A DNA stretch of 64,000 nucleotides from Aerococcus kribbianus. GTDB taxonomy: Bacteria; Bacillota; Bacilli; Lactobacillales; Aerococcaceae. The notes under the pieces are model-generated. The model did not search any database. It was given only the letters and a program-made list of their open reading frames with translations, and had not been told where the DNA came from. This document shows, piece by piece, positions 25,891-34,896 of this stretch; within the stretch, counting starts at the first letter, position 1; the number at the start of each line of letters is the position of its first letter. The DNA is taken from assembly GCF_026805545.1 (NCBI RefSeq), contig NZ_JAPRFR010000001.1, positions 1-64,000 on the forward strand, in the 5' to 3' direction. The position numbers were made by a program, and so were the translations under genes.

Positions 25891-26174
25891 ATAGATGGTA
25901 AGAGTGTGACAAAAGTCCCAGCCTCTTATTACATAGAAGTTTATGATTTTTTCTAATTATATAGCTTACGAATATCACGATACAGAATGACTAGCGTCTA
26001 AAAAAATAAGAGGAGACAGTTCTCAATAGTTGCTTTGTTTTCGTAATAAGCTTTTGCTTCAGAAGGACTTTGAAGATAAAAGTATTATTCATTAGTGTAT
26101 TGAGAACCAACAAAATATGCATATGCTAATAATTAAAATAATACTTTTGGTGGAGCTTTTTATCGAAATATCCT
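25891..26174. other. Intergenic region with two interleaved inverted repeats upstream of liaF
   Basis: No gene is seen. GTTCTCAATA (26019-26028) is the exact complement of TATTGAGAAC (26098-26107), and AAAAGTATTATT (26078-26089) of AATAATACTTTT (26137-26148). The arms occur in the order A, B, A', B', which as RNA would be a pseudoknot or two exclusive hairpins. The left part (25895-25925) holds GTGTGACAAAAGTCCCAGCC, resembling fragments of repeat modules and GGCTGGGA hairpins. Confidence 0.6.
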
Positions 26175-26182
26175 GGTATAAT
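26174..26182 (+). promoter_or_regulatory. Extended -10 promoter of the liaFSR operon
   Basis: TGGTATAAT is a perfect extended -10 element (TGnTATAAT), 27 bases before the liaF start. No -35 is evident; LiaR-type operators were not identified with confidence. Confidence 0.6.
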
Positions 26183-26208
26183 AGAGGGGCAAATAAAGGA
26201 GGTGGCCT

Positions 26209-26877
26209 ATGTCTAGACGAGGTAAATATGGCTTAATCGCTGTTTTAATAGTATTGAATGCCCTATCAGATGAAGGATTTACTGGTATAAGTGGTCTGCT
26301 GCTGGCCTTGTTAGTGATTGCTTACGTTCTCTTGCGGCCAATGCCCAGAAAATATACTTTTTTTGATGGCTTTCTTTTGTTTTTAGGTGGCAGTTTATTA
26401 ATCATTTGTCTTCTTACTTGGCCTGTACTACGTTTCATTGTCATTTTTCTGCTCTTATTGTTGCTAGTTAAGTATTTTTCTAATGAAAATTCTGACTTTA
26501 GTCATTCTCATACTGGCTTTATCAATCGTGAACAATGGAATCAACGTAATGTCAAAGTAGAAAACTTGGATGATTTTCATTTAGTGTCTGGTACACAGAC
26601 CTGCATGGTTGATTTTGGTCAAGTTCTTATCCCACGTGGAAAACATAGTGTAGTCATTCATAAATTGTCAGGGCCACTAAAGATCATTGTTCCAAGAGGA
26701 GTCGACGTGACTTGTTCTGTCTTTATGTTTAGAGGAGAATACCACAGTCATGACGAAATCGTCACTCTAAATAATGATATGCATAGAGGATGGGTTGGTA
26801 GCCAAGAAGAGAGTCCTCGTCAATTAGAAATCTTTCTTTATCAGATGTGGGGACAGGTTGAGGTGGTGCAGCTATGA
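26209..26877 (+). CDS. liaF: LiaF/VraT-type negative regulator of envelope stress system
   Basis: LiaF-like membrane proteins hold the LiaS kinase inactive until the cell envelope is damaged. The 222-residue protein has four hydrophobic segments in the first 100 residues and a soluble C-terminal domain with the LiaF pattern TCMVDFGQVLIPRGKHSVVI and KIIVPRGVDVTC. The gene order liaF-liaS-liaR, with a 4-nt overlap to liaS, is the family standard. No liaI/liaH effector genes follow, so the targets are elsewhere. The ribosome site is AAAGGAGGTGG. Confidence 0.9.
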   Translation: MSRRGKYGLIAVLIVLNALSDEGFTGISGLLLALLVIAYVLLRPMPRKYTFFDGFLLFLGGSLLIICLLTWPVLRFIVIFLLLLLLVKYFSNENSDFSHSHTGFINREQWNQRNVKVENLDDFHLVSGTQTCMVDFGQVLIPRGKHSVVIHKLSGPLKIIVPRGVDVTCSVFMFRGEYHSHDEIVTLNNDMHRGWVGSQEESPRQLEIFLYQMWGQVEVVQL

Positions 26878-27896
26878 AGGCTAACCGTCTTTTAGTCTTA
26901 TTTTTAGGTGTGTTTTTTAGTGAATTATTAGTGGGATTAATGCTAGTATTTGCTCTGAGAGCAGAGTTAGTAATCGTTTTAACTGGTTATGATATCGTTA
27001 ATCTAATTATTTTTGCTTTGGCAGGACTAGTGACTCTAGCCATTATCGCCGTTCTAGTAGCCATTGTTTTAAATCGCTTATTGTTCAAGGAAGAAGTTGA
27101 GCTGCACTATTTCTTGGAAAATGTCATGAATAAAAATAATCAGGCTAAGTTGGGTCTGGCTAGCAATCAGTATTATCTCAACCCAACCAATAGCCAATTA
27201 CTAGCTGATATCAATCGTTATATAAAAGAGTTGGAGAGAAGTAAACAGCAATTAAGTTTAGCTAATGACCAAGTTTCTGGATTTCGCCAAGATCACATTG
27301 TTAAGGAAGAACGACAACGGATTGCTAGAGAACTTCATGACTCAGTGAGTCAGCAATTATTTGCCATGACTATGGTCTTATCGGCCTTAGCTGGTCAGAA
27401 TCTTCCTAACGATAGCCAAGCCTTGTTAGAAAAAGTTATTGAAATGGTTCACGCTGCCCAGGCCGAAATGCGCGCTTTATTGTTGCATTTGCGTCCAGTG
27501 TCACTAACGAATGCGTCCTTGAAAACAGGTATTGAAAAATTATTTGCGGAATTAGATACTAAGGTCGCTATACGCTTGGAAACGCGTTTACAAGAAGTTG
27601 ATATTGCCCATGATATTGAAGATAATTTATTTCGGATGATACAAGAGCTCTTATCAAATTCATTGCGTCATGCTCAGGCTAATATTATTGAATGTGAGCT
27701 ATATGATGAATATGATGAAGTGATTGTGAGATTTATTGATGATGGTAAGGGTTTTGATTATGCAGTAGATTATCAATCACAATCTGGCTATGGACTCAAA
27801 ACTATTAAAGAGCGTGTCGACCAATTATCAGGACAACTTAATGTGATGTCCCAAATAGGGAAAGGGACAGTTGTAGAAATTAGGATTCCTAAGTAG
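26874..27896 (+). CDS. liaS: Envelope-stress sensor histidine kinase LiaS/VraS
   Basis: This is a NarX-type kinase with two N-terminal membrane spans (about residues 7-30 and 40-66) and almost no extracellular loop, as in intramembrane-sensing kinases. The phospho-accepting His155 lies in RQRIARELHDSVSQQLF. The catalytic domain has the N-box LLSNSLRHAQAN and G-boxes DDGKGFD and GYGLKTIKERV. It would phosphorylate the neighbouring LiaR in response to damage of the lipid II cycle, as in Bacillus and Staphylococcus. Confidence 0.93.
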   Translation: MKANRLLVLFLGVFFSELLVGLMLVFALRAELVIVLTGYDIVNLIIFALAGLVTLAIIAVLVAIVLNRLLFKEEVELHYFLENVMNKNNQAKLGLASNQYYLNPTNSQLLADINRYIKELERSKQQLSLANDQVSGFRQDHIVKEERQRIARELHDSVSQQLFAMTMVLSALAGQNLPNDSQALLEKVIEMVHAAQAEMRALLLHLRPVSLTNASLKTGIEKLFAELDTKVAIRLETRLQEVDIAHDIEDNLFRMIQELLSNSLRHAQANIIECELYDEYDEVIVRFIDDGKGFDYAVDYQSQSGYGLKTIKERVDQLSGQLNVMSQIGKGTVVEIRIPK

Positions 27897-27905
27897 GAGG
27901 GGACT

Positions 27906-28541
27906 ATGATTAAGGTTTTAATCGTTGATGATCATGAAATGGTACGTCTAGGAGTGGGCGCCTACCTTCAAACACAGATGGACATTGAAGTAATTGCAGA
28001 AGCCAAAGATGGTCAAGAAGCCTATCATAAAGCCTTAGACCTCCGTCCAGACGTTATTGTTATGGATTTAGTCATGGAAGGGGTTGATGGTATCCAAGCC
28101 ACCAAAGCTATTATGGCAGACTGGCCCCAAGCTAAAATACTGATTGTGACTTCCTTCTTAGACGATGAGAAAGTTTACCCTGCAATTGAAGCTGGAGCGC
28201 ATGGTTATATTTTAAAAACGTCTTCAGCTCATGAAATTGCTCAAGCCATTCGAAAAACTGCTAAAGATGAATCTGTTATTGCGCAAAAAGTTTCTGATAA
28301 ACTCTTGGCTCGTGAAGTAGAGAGTCGAACCCACCATCTTCACGATGATTTAACGAATCGTGAGCAAGAAGTACTCCAATTAGTTGCCAAGGGCTACTCT
28401 AACCAGGAAATAGCTGATAGTCTCTTTATTTCCTTAAAAACGGTAAAAACCCATGTCTCAAATATTTTAAATAAATTACAAGTAGAAGATCGCACCCAAG
28501 CCACTATCTACGCTTATCAAAACAATTTGATTAAGGATTAA
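27906..28541 (+). CDS. liaR: Envelope-stress response regulator LiaR/VraR
   Basis: The 211-residue NarL-type regulator has a receiver domain with the acidic pocket IVDDHE and phospho-acceptor Asp54 in PDVIVMDLVM, and a LuxR-type helix-turn-helix (LTNREQEVLQLVAKGYSNQE, then IADSLFISLKTVKTHVSNI). It starts 9 bases after liaS with ribosome site AGGAGGGG. It probably activates its own operon plus wall-related genes; LiaR mutations in enterococci give daptomycin resistance. Confidence 0.94.
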   Translation: MIKVLIVDDHEMVRLGVGAYLQTQMDIEVIAEAKDGQEAYHKALDLRPDVIVMDLVMEGVDGIQATKAIMADWPQAKILIVTSFLDDEKVYPAIEAGAHGYILKTSSAHEIAQAIRKTAKDESVIAQKVSDKLLAREVESRTHHLHDDLTNREQEVLQLVAKGYSNQEIADSLFISLKTVKTHVSNILNKLQVEDRTQATIYAYQNNLIKD

Positions 28542-28561
28542 ATAAAGTCTTGTAATAAATA

Positions 28562-28600
28562 ATACGTTTAGCGTCAAATGATGCTAGACGTTTTTTATTT
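28562..28600 (+). terminator. Terminator of liaFSR
   Basis: ACGTTTAGCGTC pairs with GATGCTAGACGT with small mismatches, followed by TTTTTTATTT. Confidence 0.82.
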
Positions 28601-28613
28601 AGTCATTGGGCAG

Positions 28614-28657
28614 ACAAAAAAGGGATGAGGCTGGGATTTTTGTCCCAGCTTCATCCA
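28614..28657 (-). terminator. Terminator of rnjA
   Basis: On the minus strand GGATGAAGCTGGGA pairs with TCCCAGCCTCATCC and is followed by CTTTTTT. It is a GGCTGGGA-family hairpin. Confidence 0.92.
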
Positions 28658-28709
28658 GCGATAGTTTTATCTTAAATTTTAAATAGTAGGCAGTAAAGGC
28701 ACTCTAGAT

Positions 28710-30383
28710 TTAAACACTTAATACAACCGGCATAATCATTGGATTGCGCTTGGTCCGTTTGTATAAGAAAGGTTGTAGGGCAGACTGCATCTTGTCACGT
28801 AATATTTTTTCACTCACTTCATTACCGGAATTAAGGTGTCCGATAACGGAAGTTTTGATAACTTTCTGGGCATCTTGAATGAGTTGTCCAGATTCACGCA
28901 TATAGATAAAGCCACGTGAGACAATATCAGGTCCAGCTAGCAATTCATTTTTAGCGAAATCAATTGTTACCACAGCGATCACTAATCCATCCTCAGACAA
29001 ATTGTGACGGTCACGTAGCACAATATTACCGATATCACCAATCCCTTTCCCATCAACATAAACGTCGTTAGCAGGGAAGGAACCAGCCCGACGAGCAGAG
29101 TCCGCGGTTAAGGCTAGGACCTCACCATTTTCCATCACGAAGATGTCGTCTTTAGGAATACCAACTTCTTGGCCTAATTGCGCCTGGATAGATAGCATCC
29201 GATATTCCCCATGGACTGGCATAAAGTATTTTGGCTTCAATAGTGAAAGCATTAACTTCATCTCTTGTTGGCCACCGTGTCCAGAAGTATGGACCGTATT
29301 GACCTTACCATGGATTACCTCAGCGCCTGCTTCTAGCAACTGGTTGATAACACGGTTAACGGAACTAGTATTACCTGGAATAGGTGAAGAAGAGAAGATA
29401 ACCGTGTCTTCCGGTTGAATCGTAATTTGTCGGTGTGTGCCATTAGCGATTCGACTCAAGGCAGCCATGGGTTCACCTTGAGATCCTGTACACATAATCA
29501 TGACTTCATCCGCTGGGTAATTATTAATTTGCCGACCTTCGATAAAGGTATCATCAGGCACATTGATATAGCCAAGTTCTTTGGCATTTTTAATGGCTGC
29601 TTCCATAGACCGACCAAAAACAGCTACCTTGCGATTAGATTGCATTGCCACATCAATAGCTTGGTTTAAACGAGAAATATTGGAAGCAAAACTAGCAAAT
29701 ATTATCCGTCCCTTGATGCCCATCATGATGTCCTTGAGGCTTTCACCCACGACCTTCTCAGATTTAGTAAACTCTGGAATCTCAGCATTGGTAGAATCAC
29801 CAAGCATTAGTAGGACCCCTTCATCACCTAAACGTGCCATCTTGTGGATATCAGCTGGTTTACCAACTGGGGTGAAGTCAAACTTATAGTCACCTGTAAA
29901 GACAATGTTTCCTGGTGGTGTTTTGACGACGATTCCCATAGGATCTGGAATAGAGTGAGCAGTACGATAGAAACTAACAGATGTTTTGCGGAATTTAATC
30001 ACATCATCTTCGTCAACTTCATGAAGTTCGGCATCACGTAAGAGCCCATGTTCATCTAATTTATTACGGATGAGTGCCATCGCTAATTTACCTGCATAGA
30101 TTGGCACATTAATTTGTTTTAGTAAGAAAGGAATGCCACCAATGTGGTCTTCGTGGCCGTGAGAAATAATCAAGGCCTTTACTTTGTCTTTGTTTTGAAC
30201 GAGATAGCTGTAGTTTGGAATCACATAGTCAATGCCCAACAATTCATCTTCAGGAAATTTAACACCTGCATCTAAGATGATAATTTCATCCTGGAATTGG
30301 ACGGCATAGGTATTTTTTCCAATTTCGCCTAAACCCCCGACAGCAAAAACGCCGACCTCGTTGTTTTTAATGTTTAGTTTCAT
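28710..30383 (-). CDS. rnjA: Ribonuclease J1
   Basis: RNase J1 is a beta-CASP metallo-hydrolase with 5'-3' exonuclease and endonuclease activity and is central to mRNA decay and 16S maturation in Firmicutes. The 557-residue protein has the zinc motif HGHEDH (residues 75-80), further ligand regions [15 protein letters not shown] and GDYKFDFTP, and beta-CASP motifs including [17 protein letters not shown] and VHTSGHGG. It overlaps the rpoY stop by 1 nt, as in other Firmicutes. Confidence 0.95.
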   Translation of the reverse strand: MKLNIKNNEVGVFAVGGLGEIGKNTYAVQFQDEIIILDAGVKFPEDELLGIDYVIPNYSYLVQNKDKVKALIISHGHEDHIGGIPFLLKQINVPIYAGKLAMALIRNKLDEHGLLRDAELHEVDEDDVIKFRKTSVSFYRTAHSIPDPMGIVVKTPPGNIVFTGDYKFDFTPVGKPADIHKMARLGDEGVLLMLGDSTNAEIPEFTKSEKVVGESLKDIMMGIKGRIIFASFASNISRLNQAIDVAMQSNRKVAVFGRSMEAAIKNAKELGYINVPDDTFIEGRQINNYPADEVMIMCTGSQGEPMAALSRIANGTHRQITIQPEDTVIFSSSPIPGNTSSVNRVINQLLEAGAEVIHGKVNTVHTSGHGGQQEMKLMLSLLKPKYFMPVHGEYRMLSIQAQLGQEVGIPKDDIFVMENGEVLALTADSARRAGSFPANDVYVDGKGIGDIGNIVLRDRHNLSEDGLVIAVVTIDFAKNELLAGPDIVSRGFIYMRESGQLIQDAQKVIKTSVIGHLNSGNEVSEKILRDKMQSALQPFLYKRTKRNPMIMPVVLSV

Positions 30384-30601
30384 TATGCGTCAAACTCCGT
30401 TAATTCAAAATCTGGATTCTTTTGTTCGTAAGCCAGGTGGGCTTCATCCAATTCTTGAATATATTCAATATTGTAGGGGGTATGTGCGGTGATTAATTCG
30501 CGCACTTGGATTGGGGACTCGGCATCGATATAGAGAGCATGGGTCGCTTCACGCCGAGGCACTTCTTTTTTTGATTCTTGATAAGTGACTTTATAAATCA
30601 T
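30383..30601 (-). CDS. rpoY: DNA-directed RNA polymerase epsilon subunit RpoY
   Basis: The 72-residue protein (YkzG family) is the small epsilon subunit that binds RNA polymerase in Firmicutes. It shows the typical [20 protein letters not shown] start and the [20 protein letters not shown] stretch. It sits directly upstream of rnjA in the conserved rpoY-rnjA pair. The ribosome site is AAAAGGAG. Confidence 0.93.
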   Translation of the reverse strand: MIYKVTYQESKKEVPRREATHALYIDAESPIQVRELITAHTPYNIEYIQELDEAHLAYEQKNPDFELTEFDA

Positions 30602-30771
30602 AGTATTCTCCTTTTCATAGTATTTTAACGATGCATAGGCTGCTCCTTCTATTTTAACATATTAGTTGGCATCATGCTTTTAATATTAATTGCTGAACAG
30701 ATTTTTTCAAAATAAAGACGTGTTTAAGGAAATTATGCTAAGATTAGAAAGAATTAATGAGGAGGGGACTT

Positions 30772-31758
30772 ATGCAAACTGCGATAATTAAGGCCATTAA
30801 ATATGCCTTAGCGACATTTTTTGCCATTTTTATTGCTCAGTGGTTGGGATTAGAGTACGCCGTAACCGCGGGAATCATTGCAATATTAAGTTTAGCGGAA
30901 ACCAATCGAGCGACTGTTTTATATATTGAACAAATTGCCATTACTATGTTACTAAGCTTAGGAACGGCTTGGTTGCTATTTCCCTTATTAGATTATAATA
31001 TTTGGGTGTTTTCACTCTATTTATTGATCGCCTATCCATTAGCCGTCCTATTCAAGAGCCAACGTGCCATTGCACCTTGCGCCGTATCTGTGTCTCATTT
31101 ACTGATTGAAGAGACAGTGGCTTTTGACTGGCTACTCAATGAATTTTTGTTACTAATTATTGGGACAGTGTTAGCACTCTTGGTTAATCTCTATCAACCT
31201 TCTAAAAATAAAATTATTTTGGCAAAACAAGCCGAGGTAGAAAATCTTATTCGCCAGATCCTAAACGAGTTTTCTGACCAGTTAGCCAATGGCGATAACT
31301 TCTATGAAAATTCGGGTCGTTTAGATGACTTGACCCTGATGATTCGTCAAGCTATTAACTTAGCTGAGGAGGAAGAAGCTAACCGCTTGTCCAAAACAAG
31401 CTTTTATTACCGGGAATATTTTGAAATGCGTAACCAGCAAACACGTATTCTCTATGAAATTGATGCCAGTCTTCATGAGGTAGGAGCAGCCATTCCCCAG
31501 CATCAGGCCTTAGCAGATTTTATGCAAGCGACCAGTCAGCAATTGCATGAAAGTAACACCGGCCGTCAGTTAAAGGCTGATTTAAGAAAAATTAGGGATT
31601 ATTATAGCCAATCGCCCTTACCAAAAAGCCGTCAAGAATTTGAGGAACGGGCCATCCTATTTGAAATTCTTCAAGATTGTCAAAAATTTTTAGATATAAA
31701 AGCAAGTTTCTACCGTCATGTGCAATCTATGGACCGGCATTTTAGTAATAGGGATTAG
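30772..31758 (+). CDS. FUSC-like/aromatic acid exporter family membrane protein (DUF939)
   Basis: The 328-residue protein has an N-terminal half of about five membrane segments (residues 5-140) and a mostly helical, charged C-terminal half. The start KAIKYALATFFAIFIAQWLG and GLEYAVTAGIIAILSLAETN fit the YqjA/DUF939 group, annotated as aromatic acid exporters; its substrate is not established. The ATG at 30772 follows AGGAGGGG. It is divergent from rpoY. A staphylococcal relative is linked to cell-surface traits, but nothing in this sequence decides a role. Confidence 0.78.
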   Translation: MQTAIIKAIKYALATFFAIFIAQWLGLEYAVTAGIIAILSLAETNRATVLYIEQIAITMLLSLGTAWLLFPLLDYNIWVFSLYLLIAYPLAVLFKSQRAIAPCAVSVSHLLIEETVAFDWLLNEFLLLIIGTVLALLVNLYQPSKNKIILAKQAEVENLIRQILNEFSDQLANGDNFYENSGRLDDLTLMIRQAINLAEEEEANRLSKTSFYYREYFEMRNQQTRILYEIDASLHEVGAAIPQHQALADFMQATSQQLHESNTGRQLKADLRKIRDYYSQSPLPKSRQEFEERAILFEILQDCQKFLDIKASFYRHVQSMDRHFSNRD

Positions 31759-31768
31759 ATTAGGAAAG

Positions 31769-31797
31769 AAAAAAGCTGGGCGACTGGGCCCAGCTTT
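31769..31797. terminator. Bidirectional terminator between the DUF939 and hemolysin III genes
   Basis: AAAAGCTGGG pairs with CCCAGCTTTG around CGACTGGG. The T tract is clear on the minus strand and weak on the plus strand. Confidence 0.75.
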
Positions 31798-31805
31798 GCA
31801 AATAA

Positions 31806-32474
31806 TTAGATAAAGAAATAAATCGCCATGAACATAAAGATTGATCCGGCTAAGACAAAGAAATGCCAAATCACATGGAAATAGCGAAAGTGGCTCTTGG
31901 AATAGAAGAAGGTGCCTAAGCTATAAGTTAAGCCGCCTAATACCAAATAAAGCATCCCATTAAATCCGATAGCAGCAGCTACTTGGCCAATGGCAAAGAC
32001 AACTAGCCAACCCATAATCAAATAGAGTAGGGTAGAAAAGCGTTTCATCTTTTGGATAAAGAAAATTTTCATGGCTATTCCCACCAAGGCAATTGACCAT
32101 TGAGCGATAAATATCAACCAGCCTAGCCGATTATTTAAGGCAATTAAACAAAAGGGCGTATAGGTTCCCGCGATTAGAAGAAAGATACTTGAGTGGTCGA
32201 TAATCTTAAATATAGGGGCCGCTGAAGTAAAGGATAAGGAATGATAAAGGGTTGAGGCTAAATAAAGTAGGGTCATAGAGACACCGTAAACTGTGTAAGC
32301 AAACACCTCTAATCCAGACTCGTTATCAATCCCCTTGATAATAAGTAGGACAGTAGCAATAATCGATAAGATCACCCCGATACCATGGCTGATTGCATTG
32401 AAAACCTCGCTACGAATATAGTAATTGCGTGTAAAGGGGGCTTGGTGTAATTTTTCTTCCCAGTAAGAATTCAT
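31806..32474 (-). CDS. Hemolysin III family/TrhA membrane protein
   Basis: The 222-residue PAQR-type protein has seven membrane segments and the metal-site pattern of the family: NAISHGIGVILS, STLYHSL, IDHSSIFLLIAGTYTPFCL and the final FHVIWHFFVLAGS. Despite the historical name, bacterial members are now linked to membrane fluidity homeostasis (TrhA in E. coli) rather than haemolysis. It is a single gene with ribosome site AGAGGTGA, convergent with its left neighbour. Confidence 0.9.
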   Translation of the reverse strand: MNSYWEEKLHQAPFTRNYYIRSEVFNAISHGIGVILSIIATVLLIIKGIDNESGLEVFAYTVYGVSMTLLYLASTLYHSLSFTSAAPIFKIIDHSSIFLLIAGTYTPFCLIALNNRLGWLIFIAQWSIALVGIAMKIFFIQKMKRFSTLLYLIMGWLVVFAIGQVAAAIGFNGMLYLVLGGLTYSLGTFFYSKSHFRYFHVIWHFFVLAGSIFMFMAIYFFI

Positions 32475-32576
32475 TTTATCACCTCTTTTTGCAAATATTA
32501 TATCACAAAAATCAGACTCAAGTTGCTTGGCGAGCCCTTGGTAAGGGGCTATAATTTAATTAATGGAGGGATATTT

Positions 32577-33812
32577 ATGAAGAATAAACTCGATTTATCG
32601 TTAATTGATGAATTTTCCAAAAAAACGAATGAAGAAATTTCTAAAATTGATCCGATTACTATTTTATTAGTTGGAAAAACTGGGGTAGGGAAGTCAACTC
32701 TGGTGAATAATTTGTTTAGAGAACGTTTGGCAGAAACAGGGGTAGGAAAACCTATTACCCAACATATTCGCCGTATTACTAAGGAAGGCATTCCCTTGGT
32801 ACTCTATGATACCCGAGGCCTTGAATTAGAACAATCTGTTCAAGACCAAGTTGCTAGTGAAATCAAGCAAAGTATGGCTGAATTAGCTAAAAATGATCAG
32901 AGCATGGATGTGATTTATTATTGTTTGGCCGCTTCTTCAGGGCGAATTGAAGCCATGGAAATCGACTTTATCAAGAAATTATCCCAAGCAGCGCCGGTGA
33001 TTTTAGTGCTGACGCAATCAATTGGTGATCCAGCCAGTGAATTTGCTGAGTATTTACGGGATTTGAATCTTCCCGTTCAAGCAGTGGTCCAAGTCATGGC
33101 TGAGGATTATAAGATATCTGCTGACTTAACTATTCCTGCTTTTGGATTAGAAAACTTGCTTGACAAAACTTTTGCTATTTTGGATGAAAATCAACAAGTC
33201 GCTTTTAACAATGCCCAACAGGTTGATATTGAACGTAAAGTTAAAGCAGCGCGAAGTTGGGCGCGCAAGTATATGTTAACCACTTTTGGTGTTGGCTTTA
33301 CGCCTATTCCCTTTGCGGATGCCACGGTCTTAGTTCCCATGCAAATTGGAATGATGGCGCATATCACTGCAATTTTTGGTGTATCCTTAGAAAAATCTAC
33401 CCTAATTGGGATTATTGGGGCGGTTGTGGGTACAGGCGGTGCCACTTATTTAGGACGGACCATAGTCAGCAATGCGGTTAAGTTTATTCCAGGCCTAGGA
33501 ACAGCTGCTGGAGGACTCTTATCAGGAACAACAGCAGCGATTGTGACCACTGCTTTAGCCACATCTTATATTGAGGTATTGGCTATTTTAGCCACCCAAG
33601 AAGCCAAGGGACAAGCTCTTGATGCCAATACTGTTAAAAATATTATGCGTGAGCGATTTGAAGCCCGTTTGAAACGTAATAAAGGGGCGGAATCAGTGGA
33701 AGAAGTAGTAGAAAAGAACTTTTCTGACTTAGAAGCACCATCAAGTCAAAAAAACTCAGGTAAGTCTGGAAAAAGATGGGGTATAAAATTGCCATGGCAA
33801 AAGAAAAAATAA
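32577..33812 (+). CDS. GTPase with C-terminal DUF697 domain
   Basis: The 411-residue protein has a P-loop LLVGKTGVGKSTLVN (GKTGVGKS at residues 33-40), a G2-like threonine in the GKPITQHIRR region and G3 as YDTRGLE (78-81, DTRG rather than DxxG with Gly at the fourth place). A G4 equivalent may be LVLTQS (TQS in place of NKxD), as in IRG/Toc-type GTPases. The C-terminal half (about 220-340) is the DUF697 hydrophobic segment with glycine-rich stretches, suggesting membrane association. It ends in a lysine-rich tail. Its role is unknown. I chose the ATG at 32577, after GGAGGG. Confidence 0.82.
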   Translation: MKNKLDLSLIDEFSKKTNEEISKIDPITILLVGKTGVGKSTLVNNLFRERLAETGVGKPITQHIRRITKEGIPLVLYDTRGLELEQSVQDQVASEIKQSMAELAKNDQSMDVIYYCLAASSGRIEAMEIDFIKKLSQAAPVILVLTQSIGDPASEFAEYLRDLNLPVQAVVQVMAEDYKISADLTIPAFGLENLLDKTFAILDENQQVAFNNAQQVDIERKVKAARSWARKYMLTTFGVGFTPIPFADATVLVPMQIGMMAHITAIFGVSLEKSTLIGIIGAVVGTGGATYLGRTIVSNAVKFIPGLGTAAGGLLSGTTAAIVTTALATSYIEVLAILATQEAKGQALDANTVKNIMRERFEARLKRNKGAESVEEVVEKNFSDLEAPSSQKNSGKSGKRWGIKLPWQKKK

Positions 33813-33913
33813 GTAATATCTTGTGGTTTTTTATGAAAAAGCACAAAGAATGTATTAAATCCTATAAAGAAATGTGCTATAATGGTCATAATTATTTCGA
33901 TATGGGTGGTTAA

Positions 33914-34501
33914 ATGATGAAGAATAAGTCAATTTATGATGGGTGGATCGATGAGATGGCTTCCTTTCAGTTACCACGCTGGAATGAGCTCTCTTCGGTA
34001 CCGCTTTATATGGATCAATTGTTAGCCTTGGTAAAAGATTATCTTAAAAGCTTCCGTTTACAAGATACATCTAATATGGAGATTACCCCGGCTATGGTCA
34101 ACAACTATGTCAAACTAGGATTGATGCCTAAACCTGAAAAGAAGCGTTACTACCGCCGTCATATTGCTTATCTAATTATCATCACATTGTTTAAGCAAGC
34201 AATTTCCATTCAAGAAATCCGTAAAGTATTAGTTTATCTTGCTGCTTCTCATGGCAATGAACAAGCATACAATTTATTTTGCACTTATTTAGAAACTTCC
34301 GTCAGAAAAGAGTGTCATTATTACCAAACAGGTGAATTTACTTATGAAAACGGCCAGGCCTATAAAGACCCTGACCACTTTGACCATTATATTATTTGGA
34401 ATGCCTGCTCATTGATTACACATCTTATCTTCTCCCGACGCTTGATTGAATGCTTATCCCCTGAAGACCTAGTATTAGATGAACAAAAAATCTCATCGTA
34501 A
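33914..34501 (+). CDS. DUF1836 family protein (predicted MerR-like regulator)
   Basis: The 195-residue protein fits DUF1836, with the family signature ITPAMVNNYVKLGLMPKPEK followed by KKRYYRRHIAYLIIITLFKQ, a helix-turn-helix-like segment similar to the MerR DNA-binding wing. No effector-binding cysteines or metal site are evident. The target is unknown. Either of two ATGs (33914, 33917) may be used after GGGTGGTT. A large mosaic repeat begins directly at its stop. Confidence 0.8.
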   Translation: MMKNKSIYDGWIDEMASFQLPRWNELSSVPLYMDQLLALVKDYLKSFRLQDTSNMEITPAMVNNYVKLGLMPKPEKKRYYRRHIAYLIIITLFKQAISIQEIRKVLVYLAASHGNEQAYNLFCTYLETSVRKECHYYQTGEFTYENGQAYKDPDHFDHYIIWNACSLITHLIFSRRLIECLSPEDLVLDEQKISS

Positions 34502-34850
34502 ACTAAGGATGTGAGTCAATCGCGATCAGGGACGGACCATATCAGAAGGAGGCAAAAAAATGGTGAAAGCCATTTTGGTGACTCATTCAGAAATGGATGC
34601 CGACCCTGCGATTACGAGCTCGACTAGATAGGGTGCGATGAAAAGCGGTAGGACTGAATCGTTGGACCAAAAGACTGAAGCTAGCGACAAGCTATCAAAG
34701 ACTTTTGAGAAACGCATGTCAGTCCTTCTTTTTAGAGCCTAACTGATGAATAGACAACCAAACTCCAAACATCTATGGGAAAGGCAGTCTGTTCTGACTT
34801 TTGGAACTTGACTAAAAAGGATGAGATGAAATGCGGGAGCTCCGAGCTGT
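34501..34850 (+). repeat. Modular hairpin repeat element, copy B
   Basis: Its first module (34505-34622) matches module three of copy A: it shares CTCATTCAGAAATGGATG, CCTGCGATT and the GTCAATC...CGG arm, but has about 45 extra bases including a hairpin AAAATGG/CCATTTT. The second (34630-34741) matches module two of copy A, with outer arms AGGACTGA/TCAGTCCT and core TTGGACCAAAAGAC. A partial module (34777-34820) shares 27 contiguous bases (GGGAAAGGCAGTCTGTTCTG then ACTTTTG) with 7876-7902. Separators are GACTAGATAGG and GACTAAAAAGG. A terminator follows in the same sense. Confidence 0.72.
34560..34631 (+). other. Possible 23-codon ORF inside repeat copy B
   Basis: An ATG at 34560 follows the strong ribosome site AAGGAGG at 7-base spacing and opens a 23-residue frame containing THSEMDADPAI. 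In copy A the same frame reads HSEMDVSPAI but has no start or ribosome site. The frame could be a leader peptide or chance; it is too short to judge. Confidence 0.25.
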
Positions 34851-34896
34851 TGGAAATCAGGATAAGATGCACTTAAGTACAAGCTAAACACATTTG

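Noticed and set aside
29143-30041. Several plus-strand reading frames opposite rnjA
   Set aside because: They lie antisense to a fully conserved gene, lack ribosome sites and encode no recognisable protein.
31806-32474. Calling the hemolysin III family protein a toxin
   Set aside because: The PAQR fold and metal-site motifs indicate a membrane-homeostasis protein; the name is historical.
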